A stretch of DNA of 64,000 nt, from NCBI RefSeq assembly GCF_029433255.1, contig NZ_JAQTHU010000001.1:434001-498000 (forward strand). Reading direction: 5' to 3'. The notes beneath the pieces were generated by a model. It saw only the letters and a program-made list of their open reading frames with translations, was not told the DNA's origin and made no database searches. This DNA is from Lactobacillus sp. ESL0791. GTDB lineage: Bacteria > Bacillota > Bacilli > Lactobacillales > Lactobacillaceae. Made by a program: the position numbers and the translations under genes. This document shows, piece after piece, positions 45,781 through 54,174 of the stretch. How positions within the stretch are numbered: the stretch's first letter is position 1; every line of letters begins with the position of its first letter.

Positions 45781-47577
45781 TTATTTTTCGATTAGCTTTT
45801 CTAATTCGTCTAAGCGGTCGGCAAAAGTGGCAAAGGCCGTTTCAAGATAATCTGGTTTGGTCATATCAACGCCCGCCCTTTTCATGATGTCAACAGGGTA
45901 TGCACTTGATCCGGATTTGAGATAGTTGATGTAGGCATCCCTTTGCGCCGGTGTTCCGTGGACAACGTTGTTGGCTAAAGCAGTCGCGGCAGCGAAGCCG
46001 GTGGCATACTGGTAGACATAGAAGTTGTAGTAAAAGTGCGGGATGCGGGCCCATTCTTTGGCAATATCACCGCCCGGCTCCACACTGTCACCGTAATAAC
46101 GCTGGTTTAAGTCACCGTAAAATTGGTTTAAGCGGTCGGCAGTCAGCGGCTCGCCTTTTGCATCTTCCTCGTGAACGTATTGCTCAAATTCAGCAAACTG
46201 GGTTTGCCGAAAAAGCGTTCCCTTGAAGGAATCAAGGTAGTGGTTTAAGACAAAGGCGCGGGTCTTCGGATCGGTCACATGATCCAGGAAGTATTCGGTT
46301 AAAATGTTTTCGTTGGTTGTTGAGGCGATTTCGGCAACAAAGATCGGGTAGTCACCATAAACATATGGCTGTGTATGCCGTGTATACCAGCTGTGAACCG
46401 AATGGCCGGTTTCATGAACCAGGGTGTAAAGCGAGTCGAGATTGTTTTCCCAGTTCAGCAGCTCATAGGGGTCAGTGTCGTAGGCCCCGCCGGAATAGGC
46501 CCCCGTGACCTTGTTTTGCGATTCAACCACATCGATGACGCGGTTGTTAAAGATGTAATCAACGTGCTTGAGATAATCTTCGCCAAGAGGTGCCAGAGCC
46601 TTTTTGGCTTCTTTTTTGGCGGTTGTAAAGCTATAGCTGAGTGCCGGCTTGCCCGTTAACGGTACGTACATGTCCCACATTTGCAGGTCTTTTATCCCCA
46701 AAATCTTTTTCCGCAAGGCAACGTAGCGGTGAAGCAGGTCGAGATGATGGTTGACTTCTTCAAGCAGCGTGTCATAAACAACCGTTGGCACATCATTATT
46801 GCTTAAAGCGGCGTCACGAGCTGATTTATAATGATGCACCTGGGCGTCAAAGTTATGTGCTTTGACGACGCCGGACAGGGTGGAAGCAAGAGTGTTTTCA
46901 AATTGTCCGTAGGTGGCATACAAGGCATCAAAGGCATCTTTACGAACCTCTCGCTTTTGTGATTGAATGAGGAGGGAATAGAGACCATCCGATAACTGAA
47001 CCATCTCGCCGTCATCATTTTGCACGTAACCGTATTCCATGTCTGAGTTAGTCAACACGTTGAAGGTGTTTTCGGATACCCCCATTGCGTCGCTAGCCAC
47101 GGCAACGATTTTTTCTTCCTGTGTGGATAAGGTGTGCGGCCGTTTTCGTGTGATTTCGTCAAGCAAATGGTCGTAGTTCTTTAGCCGCGGTTCCTCCTGC
47201 CTGAAGGCCGCCAGCTTTTCTTCAGGGATGTGTAAAATTGCCGGAGCGATAAAGGAAGTTACTGCTTCTAATTTGCTGCCAAGACTTTGTGCTTGGGCAG
47301 TGTAGCCTAAATAATGGGCGTTGCCGGAATCGACATCGCTGGACATAGTCGCATAGACATAGAGCTTTTCGAAGCGGCGGTTAACGGCTAGAATTTGTGT
47401 CAGTCCTTTGTATAAATTTTTGCCGGATGCGGTAAAAGCATTTTTGATAGTGGTTAGTTGTTCAATCTCTTTTTTTACTTGGGTAAATTCGTTTTCCCAG
47501 TCCTGATCAGTTTTAAAAACACGGGTTAGGTCCCAGGTTAACTCTTCTGGAACGTCCGCTCTTTTTGGAATAGCCAT
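45781..47577 (-). CDS. pepF: Oligoendopeptidase F
   Basis: A 598-aa cytoplasmic metallopeptidase of family M3B. The zinc site HETGH is at 388-392 (TLVHETGHSVHSWY), with the third ligand Glu in EIASTTNENIL a little later. It degrades medium-length peptides brought in by oligopeptide transport. The length and start (MAIPKRADVPEELTWDLTRV) are typical. RBS AAAGGAG precedes the ATG at 47577. Monocistronic and convergent with the M20 operon. Confidence 0.95.
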   Translation of the reverse strand: MAIPKRADVPEELTWDLTRVFKTDQDWENEFTQVKKEIEQLTTIKNAFTASGKNLYKGLTQILAVNRRFEKLYVYATMSSDVDSGNAHYLGYTAQAQSLGSKLEAVTSFIAPAILHIPEEKLAAFRQEEPRLKNYDHLLDEITRKRPHTLSTQEEKIVAVASDAMGVSENTFNVLTNSDMEYGYVQNDDGEMVQLSDGLYSLLIQSQKREVRKDAFDALYATYGQFENTLASTLSGVVKAHNFDAQVHHYKSARDAALSNNDVPTVVYDTLLEEVNHHLDLLHRYVALRKKILGIKDLQMWDMYVPLTGKPALSYSFTTAKKEAKKALAPLGEDYLKHVDYIFNNRVIDVVESQNKVTGAYSGGAYDTDPYELLNWENNLDSLYTLVHETGHSVHSWYTRHTQPYVYGDYPIFVAEIASTTNENILTEYFLDHVTDPKTRAFVLNHYLDSFKGTLFRQTQFAEFEQYVHEEDAKGEPLTADRLNQFYGDLNQRYYGDSVEPGGDIAKEWARIPHFYYNFYVYQYATGFAAATALANNVVHGTPAQRDAYINYLKSGSSAYPVDIMKRAGVDMTKPDYLETAFATFADRLDELEKLIEK

Positions 47578-47730
47578 CTTGTTTCTCCTTTTATACTAAC
47601 AATGTTAATGACTTGAGTAGTAAACACAAAAAATAAGATATTATTAATTATGATTAATATCATTTTATTCGTAATTTAAAAGTGTTACAAATAAATTTAT
47701 ATAACTTTTTGAAAGGGAATAATATAAATA

Positions 47731-48936
47731 ATGGATCAAAAATCCAAACGTCGAGAAGATTACCGGCGGCATCGCTACGCTTCCCGCCTCAAACGCAACC
47801 AGGTCCTAGCTGGTTCGGTGGGAATGTTAAAATCCGGCAATGGTTTTGCTCGAATAATTGGCATTGCCATTGTTCTTGCCGCTTGCTGCGGCTTAGCGTG
47901 GGCCGCCCACATGTATTTTACAATTCACACCGCAATTGATGGCAATGGCGGCAATGAGGCTACCTCTGCCCTGATTGCCCAGAAAAAACCGATTTCTGTT
48001 TTAATTCTTGGGGTTGACCAGGGAATTGAGGGCCGCCATGATCAGGGTAATTCCGATACCTTGATTTTGGCAACTGCTAATCCAAGTAAAAATAAGGCAA
48101 CAATGACCTCGATACCCCGTGATACCTTGGTGGATATCTTGGGGGATCCCGGAAATAAATATTCAATGTTTCGCGTTAATTCTGCTTACGAAATTGGCGG
48201 CAATAAAGCGGCTGCCAAAACTGTTTCTGCAATGCTGAACGTGCCGGTTAATTATTACGTTGAAGTAAATATGAAAGCCTTGAGCAGCCTGGTTGACGCG
48301 GTTGGCGGGGTTGATGTTAAAGTGCCGTTTACTTTTACCTATGATTGGGCCAGCTTTCATAAAGGAAAGCAGCATATAGACGGACGTCACGCGGTTGCCT
48401 ATGTTAGAATGCGTAAAGAAGATCCTCGTGGAGACTATGGCCGGCAAGAGCGGCAGCGCCAGGTGATTATGGCAGTTGCGCACAAGGCAGTTTCGGTTGA
48501 TACACTCGCTAATTACCGTAAATTGGCTGAAATTTTTGATAAGTATGTCAAAACCAATCTAACTTTTAATGACATGATTGCTTTGGCTTTGAATTACCGC
48601 AGCTGCATGAAAAATGTCAAAAGCGGCTATATTCAGGGGCATGATGCGTGGATCAATGGGTCTTCAATTCAGGTGGCCCCAACGCCGGTTTTGCAAAAGG
48701 CTTCCAGTCAAATTCGTACCAATTTGAATTTGCATGTAACAACCCTTGATAATGCGGAAACGCAGCTGAATGCCCTGAATGATAAGTATAACAGCATCGA
48801 TTGGAAAAATCCTGCCGCGTTTACTAATTATCAGCTTTATGATCAGGCACTTGCTGCTGATAACAATGCACAGGCAAAGCTTGAGGATGACAGTTATGAT
48901 GCGGCTAATCAGAATAATTGGAGCCCGTTTGATTAG
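47731..48936 (+). CDS. LytR-CpsA-Psr (LCP) family wall-polymer transferase
   Basis: A 401-aa membrane-anchored enzyme. A basic cytoplasmic N-terminus (about 1-40) is followed by one membrane helix (about 43-65) and the extracellular LCP domain: ISVLILGVDQG, SDTLILATANP, TSIPRDTLV, then VDAVGGVDVKVP and YVRMRKEDPRGDYGRQERQR with the Arg residues that hold the polyprenyl pyrophosphate. Such proteins attach wall teichoic acid or capsule to peptidoglycan. The C-terminal extension (about 315-401) is rich in Asn, Asp and Ala. It precedes a small membrane protein gene by 27 bases. Confidence 0.9.
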   Translation: MDQKSKRREDYRRHRYASRLKRNQVLAGSVGMLKSGNGFARIIGIAIVLAACCGLAWAAHMYFTIHTAIDGNGGNEATSALIAQKKPISVLILGVDQGIEGRHDQGNSDTLILATANPSKNKATMTSIPRDTLVDILGDPGNKYSMFRVNSAYEIGGNKAAAKTVSAMLNVPVNYYVEVNMKALSSLVDAVGGVDVKVPFTFTYDWASFHKGKQHIDGRHAVAYVRMRKEDPRGDYGRQERQRQVIMAVAHKAVSVDTLANYRKLAEIFDKYVKTNLTFNDMIALALNYRSCMKNVKSGYIQGHDAWINGSSIQVAPTPVLQKASSQIRTNLNLHVTTLDNAETQLNALNDKYNSIDWKNPAAFTNYQLYDQALAADNNAQAKLEDDSYDAANQNNWSPFD

Positions 48937-48963
48937 TCCAATTTTAGAATAAAGGAGAAAATT

Positions 48964-49335
48964 ATGCAGAAACGTTCGTTGTTCCCAATTATTTATGGTT
49001 TTATTTCTGCCCTGATTGCTTTTATTGCCGTTATCTTTGTTTGCTGGCGGACATTTCATTTTAAGTTACCAATGGCAATGATTGTTGCGGGTGTTTCTGC
49101 TGTGTTTTTCTTTGTTTTATCGTGGTTCCGGGGACATGCGTCGGTTGAAATCAAAAGAATAACGCGTAAGTATCGGTTAACAGACGAGCAGTTAGCCCGA
49201 CTGACAGGCTTAAAGGCAACGGACTTTCCGATTTACCATGATCAGCTGCAGCTGATTATACCGAAGCGGCACTGGGCTCATGTTTTGGCGGCTTTGCAGA
49301 AGTATGAGCAGGAACGTGAACAGGCTGGGTTATAA
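48964..49335 (+). CDS. Small membrane protein of unknown function
   Basis: A 123-aa protein with two hydrophobic helices (about 8-28 and 36-54) followed by a soluble basic part (about 55-123) that includes KYRLTDEQLARLTGLKATDF. AAAGGAG precedes the ATG. It is close behind the LCP gene and probably cotranscribed, so a role in envelope assembly is possible. I do not recognise the family. Confidence 0.65.
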   Translation: MQKRSLFPIIYGFISALIAFIAVIFVCWRTFHFKLPMAMIVAGVSAVFFFVLSWFRGHASVEIKRITRKYRLTDEQLARLTGLKATDFPIYHDQLQLIIPKRHWAHVLAALQKYEQEREQAGL

Positions 49336-49344
49336 AAATTAAGT

Positions 49345-49380
49345 AAAATCATTGAGCGAGCTAGCTTGGTGGTTTTTATT
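49345..49380 (+). terminator. Terminator after the LCP operon
   Basis: AAAATCATTGAGC can pair fully with GCTTGGTGGTTTT if G-T pairs are allowed, loop GAGCTA, followed by T-rich sequence. Confidence 0.6.
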
Positions 49381-49390
49381 TTTGGCAAAA

Positions 49391-49438
49391 AGTCTAAAAA
49401 AGTCTAAAATAAAAGCAGAAGTCTAAAAAAGTCTAAAA
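49391..49438 (+). repeat. Four AGTCTAAAA repeats in the leader of the AAA ATPase gene
   Basis: AGTCTAAAA begins at 49391, 49401, 49420 and 49430: two pairs, each with 10-base spacing, on one DNA face. The last copy ends about 10 bases before the start codon, so it could act as an operator or in the mRNA leader. Confidence 0.7.
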
Positions 49439-49448
49439 AAGGAAAGCT

Positions 49449-50522
49449 ATGAAAAATCCATTTAACCCGACCTTTGGTGATGTTCCCCAAATTTTTTTGG
49501 ATAAGGGAAAGCAGGTCGCTGATCTGGTTAATTTAATCAAGGAGAGTCAGTTTTCACGTTCATTTTTTATCACTGGTGTCCGCGGCTCAGGTAAAACTGC
49601 CTTTTTAACGCAGATCGCCAATGAATTTAAACAGGATGAAAACTGTTATTATGTCGACCTGCTGAATAGGGAGGGAATTTTAACAAGTTTGGCGCATAAG
49701 TTAGACCAACAGCTGCATTCGCGGGTAAATAGGCTGTTTAACAATATTAATACATTTAGCATTGGCGGTCTGACTGTTGGACGTGTCGTTGAAACGCCTG
49801 AGGTTGATGAAATACTTGAAGAATTAATGGAAGAAGTAAAACGGCGGGGCAAATTTGTTGTCGTCACAATAGACGAAGTGACAAATTCAAAGGCAATTCA
49901 AGATTTTGCCCAAACTTACAGTTCATTTAAGCGTGCAGAATATCCTCTTTATGTCATTATGACGGGTCTGCCTGATTTAATTTTGGATATTCAGAACGAA
50001 GACAAACTGACATTTTTGTTGCGCTCAGAAAAGATAAAAATGTCGTCCTTAAATACGGCTGATGTAATAACCAGCTATCGGTCTATTTTTAATTGCTCAT
50101 TGCAAATTGCCAATAAGATGGCCCAAATGACTAAGGGCTATTCGTATGGTTTCCAGCTGCTCGGCTGGTTATATTTTGAAAAAATCAAGTCTGATGCCAA
50201 TCCGACTTTGGAAAAATTGACAGAGGTTGCTGTGCAATACCAATTGCAGTTGTTTGAAAATGCCTATCAGAAGATTTTTGTTGGTTTGTCCAAAAACGAT
50301 CAATTGTATTTGCTGAATGTCAATGAGCGGCGGAAGTTTCAGGATGTTGTTGCGGGGATGCACAAGTCAAAAAGCTATGTTTCTCAGTACCGGCGCCGAG
50401 CACTAGAACGCTACTTAATTGTTCCCAGTGGGTACGGCTATGTTGAATACACTTTGCCGTATTTTAGTGCGTATTTGAAGCAGACACAGGATCCAGATTC
50501 TGCTTATTATTTTGGTTACTAA
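49449..50522 (+). CDS. AAA/STAND-type ATPase of unknown role
   Basis: A 357-aa ATP-binding protein. Walker A is GVRGSGKTAF (about 43-52), Walker B VVVTIDEV (about 136-143), and a sensor-like region LYVIMTGLPDL follows. The C-terminal ~100 residues look like a winged helix (DQLYLLNVNERRKFQDVVAG, KSYVSQYRRRALERYLIV). This is the ORC/archaeal-ATPase-like group seen singly in many lactobacilli and of unknown function. RBS AAAGGAAAG precedes it. It stands alone with an unusual repeat-bearing leader and a strong terminator. Confidence 0.8.
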   Translation: MKNPFNPTFGDVPQIFLDKGKQVADLVNLIKESQFSRSFFITGVRGSGKTAFLTQIANEFKQDENCYYVDLLNREGILTSLAHKLDQQLHSRVNRLFNNINTFSIGGLTVGRVVETPEVDEILEELMEEVKRRGKFVVVTIDEVTNSKAIQDFAQTYSSFKRAEYPLYVIMTGLPDLILDIQNEDKLTFLLRSEKIKMSSLNTADVITSYRSIFNCSLQIANKMAQMTKGYSYGFQLLGWLYFEKIKSDANPTLEKLTEVAVQYQLQLFENAYQKIFVGLSKNDQLYLLNVNERRKFQDVVAGMHKSKSYVSQYRRRALERYLIVPSGYGYVEYTLPYFSAYLKQTQDPDSAYYFGY

Positions 50523-50528
50523 TCGAAA

Positions 50529-50574
50529 TAAAAAACCTAGCAAGATTCTGTGCAGAGCTTGCTAGGTTTTTTTT
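50529..50574. terminator. Bidirectional terminator after the AAA ATPase gene
   Basis: AAAAACCTAGCAAG pairs with CTTGCTAGGTTTTT across a 13-base loop, with a long T-run. It also ends the convergent secreted-protein gene. Confidence 0.9.
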
Positions 50575-51145
50575 ATTCTTGATATGCAAATTGCGAATAA
50601 CGTTTCTTTTGCAATTTTTTAGCTAATTTTGGCGTTTGGTAAGCATGGCCTTCTACCCAGACACCAGCACCACTAGCCGTAGTCAACACTTTGTGACTAT
50701 TAATTTTACTGAGGTTAACAAACATTCCGGCACCAGCGGCATCGCTCCAGCCGTGGATTCGGAGCCAATCAAGCTTGTGGTCGGTAGTTTTTTCTGCCCA
50801 AACCCAATGCTTGGTTTTGGCAAGAGTGGCTTTGTTGGTGGTCACTGCATTATGGTTAACATAGGCATGTAAGGTGAAATATTGATCTTTTTTGCCGTTA
50901 ATGTAAATTGTCATTTCTTTTTTGCCGATAACGGTTTTGCAAAGCTTATTGCCGACGTAATTGTACCAAGTGCCGCGTATTGTTTGAGGAAAAGCTGCAA
51001 GATACTTTTCAGTCGGCATTTTTTTAGCAGTGCTTGCTTTCTCTGCGGTCGAAGTATTGTCGGCAGCTAAAACTGAACTTGACACTAGGGTACTGCCAGC
51101 TAATGCTAGAGCAGCAGTTAAAGTTAAAATGCGTTTCTTGTTCAT
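50573..51145 (-). CDS. Secreted protein of unknown function
   Basis: A 190-aa protein with a clear signal peptide (MNKKRILTLTAALALAGSTL then VSSSVLAA, cleavage near residue 28). The mature part starts with a Thr/Ser/Ala/Lys-rich stretch, then a domain with several Trp and Tyr residues (TIRGTWYNYVGNKL, KHWVWAEKTTDHKLDWLRIH) and a basic C-terminus. It resembles small extracellular proteins common in lactobacilli with no assigned function. RBS AGGAG precedes the ATG. Single gene. Confidence 0.7.
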   Translation of the reverse strand: MNKKRILTLTAALALAGSTLVSSSVLAADNTSTAEKASTAKKMPTEKYLAAFPQTIRGTWYNYVGNKLCKTVIGKKEMTIYINGKKDQYFTLHAYVNHNAVTTNKATLAKTKHWVWAEKTTDHKLDWLRIHGWSDAAGAGMFVNLSKINSHKVLTTASGAGVWVEGHAYQTPKLAKKLQKKRYSQFAYQE

Positions 51146-51324
51146 GGGGAACTCCTTCTATAATTTAGATAAAGCTATTATAACATTTATTTGTATAAAT
51201 AATACGAAAATATGTCAAAAATATTACAATTTGTAACAAAAACAGGAAAGCAGCGATATTACGGCTAAATAGTTTATACTAAAAAAGTTGTTTTAAGAAT
51301 TACGCTATTGGAAAGGGCGGAAAA

Positions 51325-52869
51325 ATGAGTTTACTGACAGTTAAAGACTTAGGACAGGGCTTTATTGATAAGACGCTCTATGAAAATGCGAATTTTGTCT
51401 TAAATAAGGAAGATCACATGGGGGTTACCGGTCAAAATGGTGTGGGGAAATCTACTCTGATCAAAATTTTAACCGGTGAATTGGTTCCCGATCAAGGACA
51501 GGTGAAGTGGCAGAACAAGGTAGATGTCGGTTACCTTGACCAGTATGCCAAACTGCGTGCCGGTGTGACGATTCGGGAATTTTTACGGACAGCCTTTACC
51601 AAGCTATACCAAAAAGAACAAGAGTTGAGTAAGCTCTACACCGATTATGCAGCAGATGGAGATGACCAGCTGCTGGAAAAGGCCGGTAAGGTGCAAACTT
51701 ACCTTGAAGAAAATAATTTTTACGGAATTGATACGGAAATTGAGCGCGTGGCTTCAGGGCTTGGATTAGCCGATTTGGGTTACGATCATGATGTGGCTAA
51801 ACTATCCGGCGGACAGCGTTCCAAGATTATTTTGGCAAAATTACTCCTGCAAAAACCTGATGTTTTGCTGTTAGATGAGCCGACCAACTACCTGGATGTT
51901 TCGCACATTGATTGGCTGGTTGACTATTTGAACAATTTTGCTGGTGCTTTTATTGTTGTCAGCCATGATTATGATTTTTTAGGTCGGATCACCAACTGTA
52001 TTATCGATGTTGACTTTGGTACGATCACGCGCTACACGGGGACGCTCAAGCAGGCCTTGCGGCAAAAGGCGGCCAACCGCGAAACATACTTGAAGGCGTA
52101 TGCTAACCAGCAGCGCAAGATTCAGAAGACCGAGGCTTATATCCGTAAAAACAAGGCTGGCACCCGTTCTAAGAGTGCCAAATCCCGGGAAAAGCAACTG
52201 GAACGGATGGATATCCTGCAGCCGCCGAAAAACAACCGGCAGGCACGCTTTGACTTCCCTTATGTGGAAACAGCCTCTAACCTGTTGCTGCAGACACAGG
52301 ACCTGGTTATTGGCTATGACCAGGCTTTGGTGAAAGAGGCCTTTAACTTCTCGGTTGGTGGAAACGAAAAGGTAGCAATTACTGGTTTTAACGGAATCGG
52401 TAAAACGACGCTGCTCAAGACATTACTAGGGCAGTTAAAGCCAATCTATGGTTCCTATGATTTGTCAGTAACCGCAAAAATAGCTTACTTTAAGCAGGAT
52501 CTGGTTTGGCCGAATAATAATATGACGCCGCTGCAGTATCTGCAGGAAGAATATGAGCGCAAGAAGCCAAAAGAATTGCGGGGGGCGCTGGCCCGGATGG
52601 GGATAACCGCCCAACAAGCAATGAGCCCGCTTAAAAAATTATCCGGTGGTGAGCAGGAAAAGGTCAAATTGGCCAAGATGCAGTTTGAACCGGCTAACCT
52701 TCTCTTTTTGGATGAGCCGACCAACCACCTGGATGCCAATACCAAGGATGCCTTGCGTAAGGCTATCATTAATTTTCCCGGCGGCGTGATTATCGTCAGC
52801 CACGAGCGTGACTTCTTCCAGGGCGACTGGATTGATAAAACAATTGATATTGAAACAATGAATGCTTAA
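51325..52869 (+). CDS. ABC-F family ATPase
   Basis: A 514-aa soluble protein with two ABC domains and no membrane part. Walker A motifs: GQNGVGKST (about 36-44) and GFNGIGKTT (about 352-360). Signatures: LSGGQRSKI and LSGGEQEKVKLAK. Walker B: LLLDEPTNYLDV and LFLDEPTNHLDA. The inter-domain linker (about 235-300) is highly charged with KAGTRSKSAKSREKQLERMD, the usual ABC-F P-site element. Such proteins act on the ribosome in translation or antibiotic protection. It is followed directly by the promoter of a structured RNA. Confidence 0.92.
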   Translation: MSLLTVKDLGQGFIDKTLYENANFVLNKEDHMGVTGQNGVGKSTLIKILTGELVPDQGQVKWQNKVDVGYLDQYAKLRAGVTIREFLRTAFTKLYQKEQELSKLYTDYAADGDDQLLEKAGKVQTYLEENNFYGIDTEIERVASGLGLADLGYDHDVAKLSGGQRSKIILAKLLLQKPDVLLLDEPTNYLDVSHIDWLVDYLNNFAGAFIVVSHDYDFLGRITNCIIDVDFGTITRYTGTLKQALRQKAANRETYLKAYANQQRKIQKTEAYIRKNKAGTRSKSAKSREKQLERMDILQPPKNNRQARFDFPYVETASNLLLQTQDLVIGYDQALVKEAFNFSVGGNEKVAITGFNGIGKTTLLKTLLGQLKPIYGSYDLSVTAKIAYFKQDLVWPNNNMTPLQYLQEEYERKKPKELRGALARMGITAQQAMSPLKKLSGGEQEKVKLAKMQFEPANLLFLDEPTNHLDANTKDALRKAIINFPGGVIIVSHERDFFQGDWIDKTIDIETMNA

Positions 52870-52870
52870 T

Positions 52871-52898
52871 TTGCAATTAGCCTGAAAACTAGTATAAT
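52871..52898 (+). promoter_or_regulatory. Promoter of a structured RNA
   Basis: TTGCAA (52871-52876), 16-base spacer, TATAAT (52893-52898), two bases after the ABC-F stop codon. Confidence 0.75.
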
Positions 52899-52904
52899 AA
52901 TTCT

Positions 52905-53086
52905 TGCGAGTCGACAAAAAACGCGAGATGCGTAATTTGTGAACGGGGACACCCGCCTTTGGTGGCAGGCACGGGAAGTGCCGGTGTTTGGCCAACCTGA
53001 TGTGAACAGAAGTAGCCACACGTTTTCTTTAAGAAAGCGGGCCCTGTAGTAAGAGAGCAAGCTCATAATGAGCCTGCTCTTTTTTA
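52905..53086 (+). ncRNA. Unidentified structured small RNA (about 180 nt)
   Basis: A GC-richer island between a consensus promoter and a terminator (GAGCAAGCTCAT against ATGAGCCTGCTC, then T-run, 53055-53085), without an ORF. Local hairpins: CGGG-GACA-CCCG with a GNRA loop near 52959-52970, GGCAC-GGGAA-GTGCC, an enclosing TTGG/CCAA pair, and CGTTTTCTT/AAGAAAGCG. The heptamer TGTGAAC occurs twice. It is not tmRNA, SRP RNA or RNase P RNA by motif. A 6S-type or Lactobacillales-specific RNA is possible but unproven; a cis-acting leader of the regulator downstream is less likely because the terminator lies about 180 bases before it. Confidence 0.6.
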
Positions 53087-53262
53087 ATATAGCTAAATGG
53101 CAGAATGCCTGTCTTAGAATCTATAAGCAGTAAAGTGGGGTAAACTAACACCAAGTTTCCATCTAAAAAGCATGCAAATTAGTATTGTGATTTTCATAAA
53201 ATAGAGAATATAAAAGTGTATGATATAATTAAATATTATTTAATCAAGAAAGGTCATTAACA

Positions 53263-53931
53263 ATGGCAATGATTTCAACCATGAAAGAGCAAGTTTATAA
53301 TACAATTTTACGAAGAATTATTAGTCTTGAATATTTACCTGGTCAAAAAATATCGGAAAAAGATTTAGGCGAAGAATTGCAGATAGGCCGGACACCGATT
53401 AGAGAAGCGATTTTACAATTGCGTGAAGAAGGCTTAATTACTGCAATACCCCAATCTGGAACTTATATTTCTAAGATTAATTTACAAAAAGCGAAAGATG
53501 CTCGTTTTATGCGTGAAAGTATTGAGACAAGAATCATTCAGGAAGCCATTACTAAGTTAACTGATTATAATTTTATGATTTTGCGACAGATAATTGAGCG
53601 CCAAAAGCTTGAAGCAGATACAAGTCATAATGATATGCGGTTTTTTGAGCAGGATGAGCAATTTCATCATTATTTTTATACAGTTGCTGGACGGGAACAG
53701 GTTTGGAATTGGCTGCAAATGGTTAATATGCAGTTAAATCGATTTCGTGTATTGCGACTGCGTAGCAAGTCTTTATCTTGGGATGCGTTGATTGATGAAC
53801 ACAAGCAAATTTTAGAAGCTGCTAGAGATAAGCAAACTGAAAAAGCTGTTGAACTACTTTCTAGTCACTTGCATAGAATGATTGATGAGGAACCAACTTT
53901 GAAAAAAGATTACGGTGAATATTTTGAATGA
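53263..53931 (+). CDS. GntR family regulator, FCD (FadR/UxuR) type
   Basis: A 222-aa regulator with an N-terminal winged HTH (KEQVYNTILRRIISLEYLPG, GRTPIREAILQLREEGLITA, PQSGTYIS) and a C-terminal all-helical FCD domain with its metal/ligand His and Asp residues (FFEQDEQFHHYFYTVAGR, SSHLHRMI). It neighbours the hexuronate genes, so it is the likely repressor of both divergent uxu/uxa transcripts, relieved by a uronate-derived inducer. RBS AAAGG precedes the ATG. Two terminators separate it from uxuA. Confidence 0.88.
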   Translation: MAMISTMKEQVYNTILRRIISLEYLPGQKISEKDLGEELQIGRTPIREAILQLREEGLITAIPQSGTYISKINLQKAKDARFMRESIETRIIQEAITKLTDYNFMILRQIIERQKLEADTSHNDMRFFEQDEQFHHYFYTVAGREQVWNWLQMVNMQLNRFRVLRLRSKSLSWDALIDEHKQILEAARDKQTEKAVELLSSHLHRMIDEEPTLKKDYGEYFE

Positions 53932-54029
53932 TACGATTTTTTATCACTGTAGCTTCCTCTTGAGGATCTTTGCTGAAAAAAATTCTATTTATACAAAATT
54001 GCACTGTACTGATAAATAAATATTGTTAG

Positions 54030-54128
54030 AAAAGTCATGGAGGAACAATTAGCCTTCATGACTTTTTATTATGGTCTAAGAATGCTGCACTAAAAAACAC
54101 TTTAAGCGCAGTTGCCTAAAGTGTTTTT
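54030..54128. terminator. Two terminators between gntR and uxuA
   Basis: First hairpin: AAAAGTCATG (54030-54039) with CATGACTTTT (54057-54066). Second: AAAACACTTTA (94-104) with TAAAGTGTTTT (117-127). The first suits gntR, the second the convergent uxuBA transcript. Confidence 0.75.
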
Positions 54129-54174
54129 AAATTAAGTATTATTTTTCATTCCTTGAATTTAATGCATAGCCATT

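Noticed and set aside
52905..53086. Identification of the structured RNA as SRP RNA, tmRNA or RNase P RNA
   Set aside because: The conserved SRP apical motif, the tmRNA tag reading frame and tRNA-like ends, and the RNase P core sequences are all missing.
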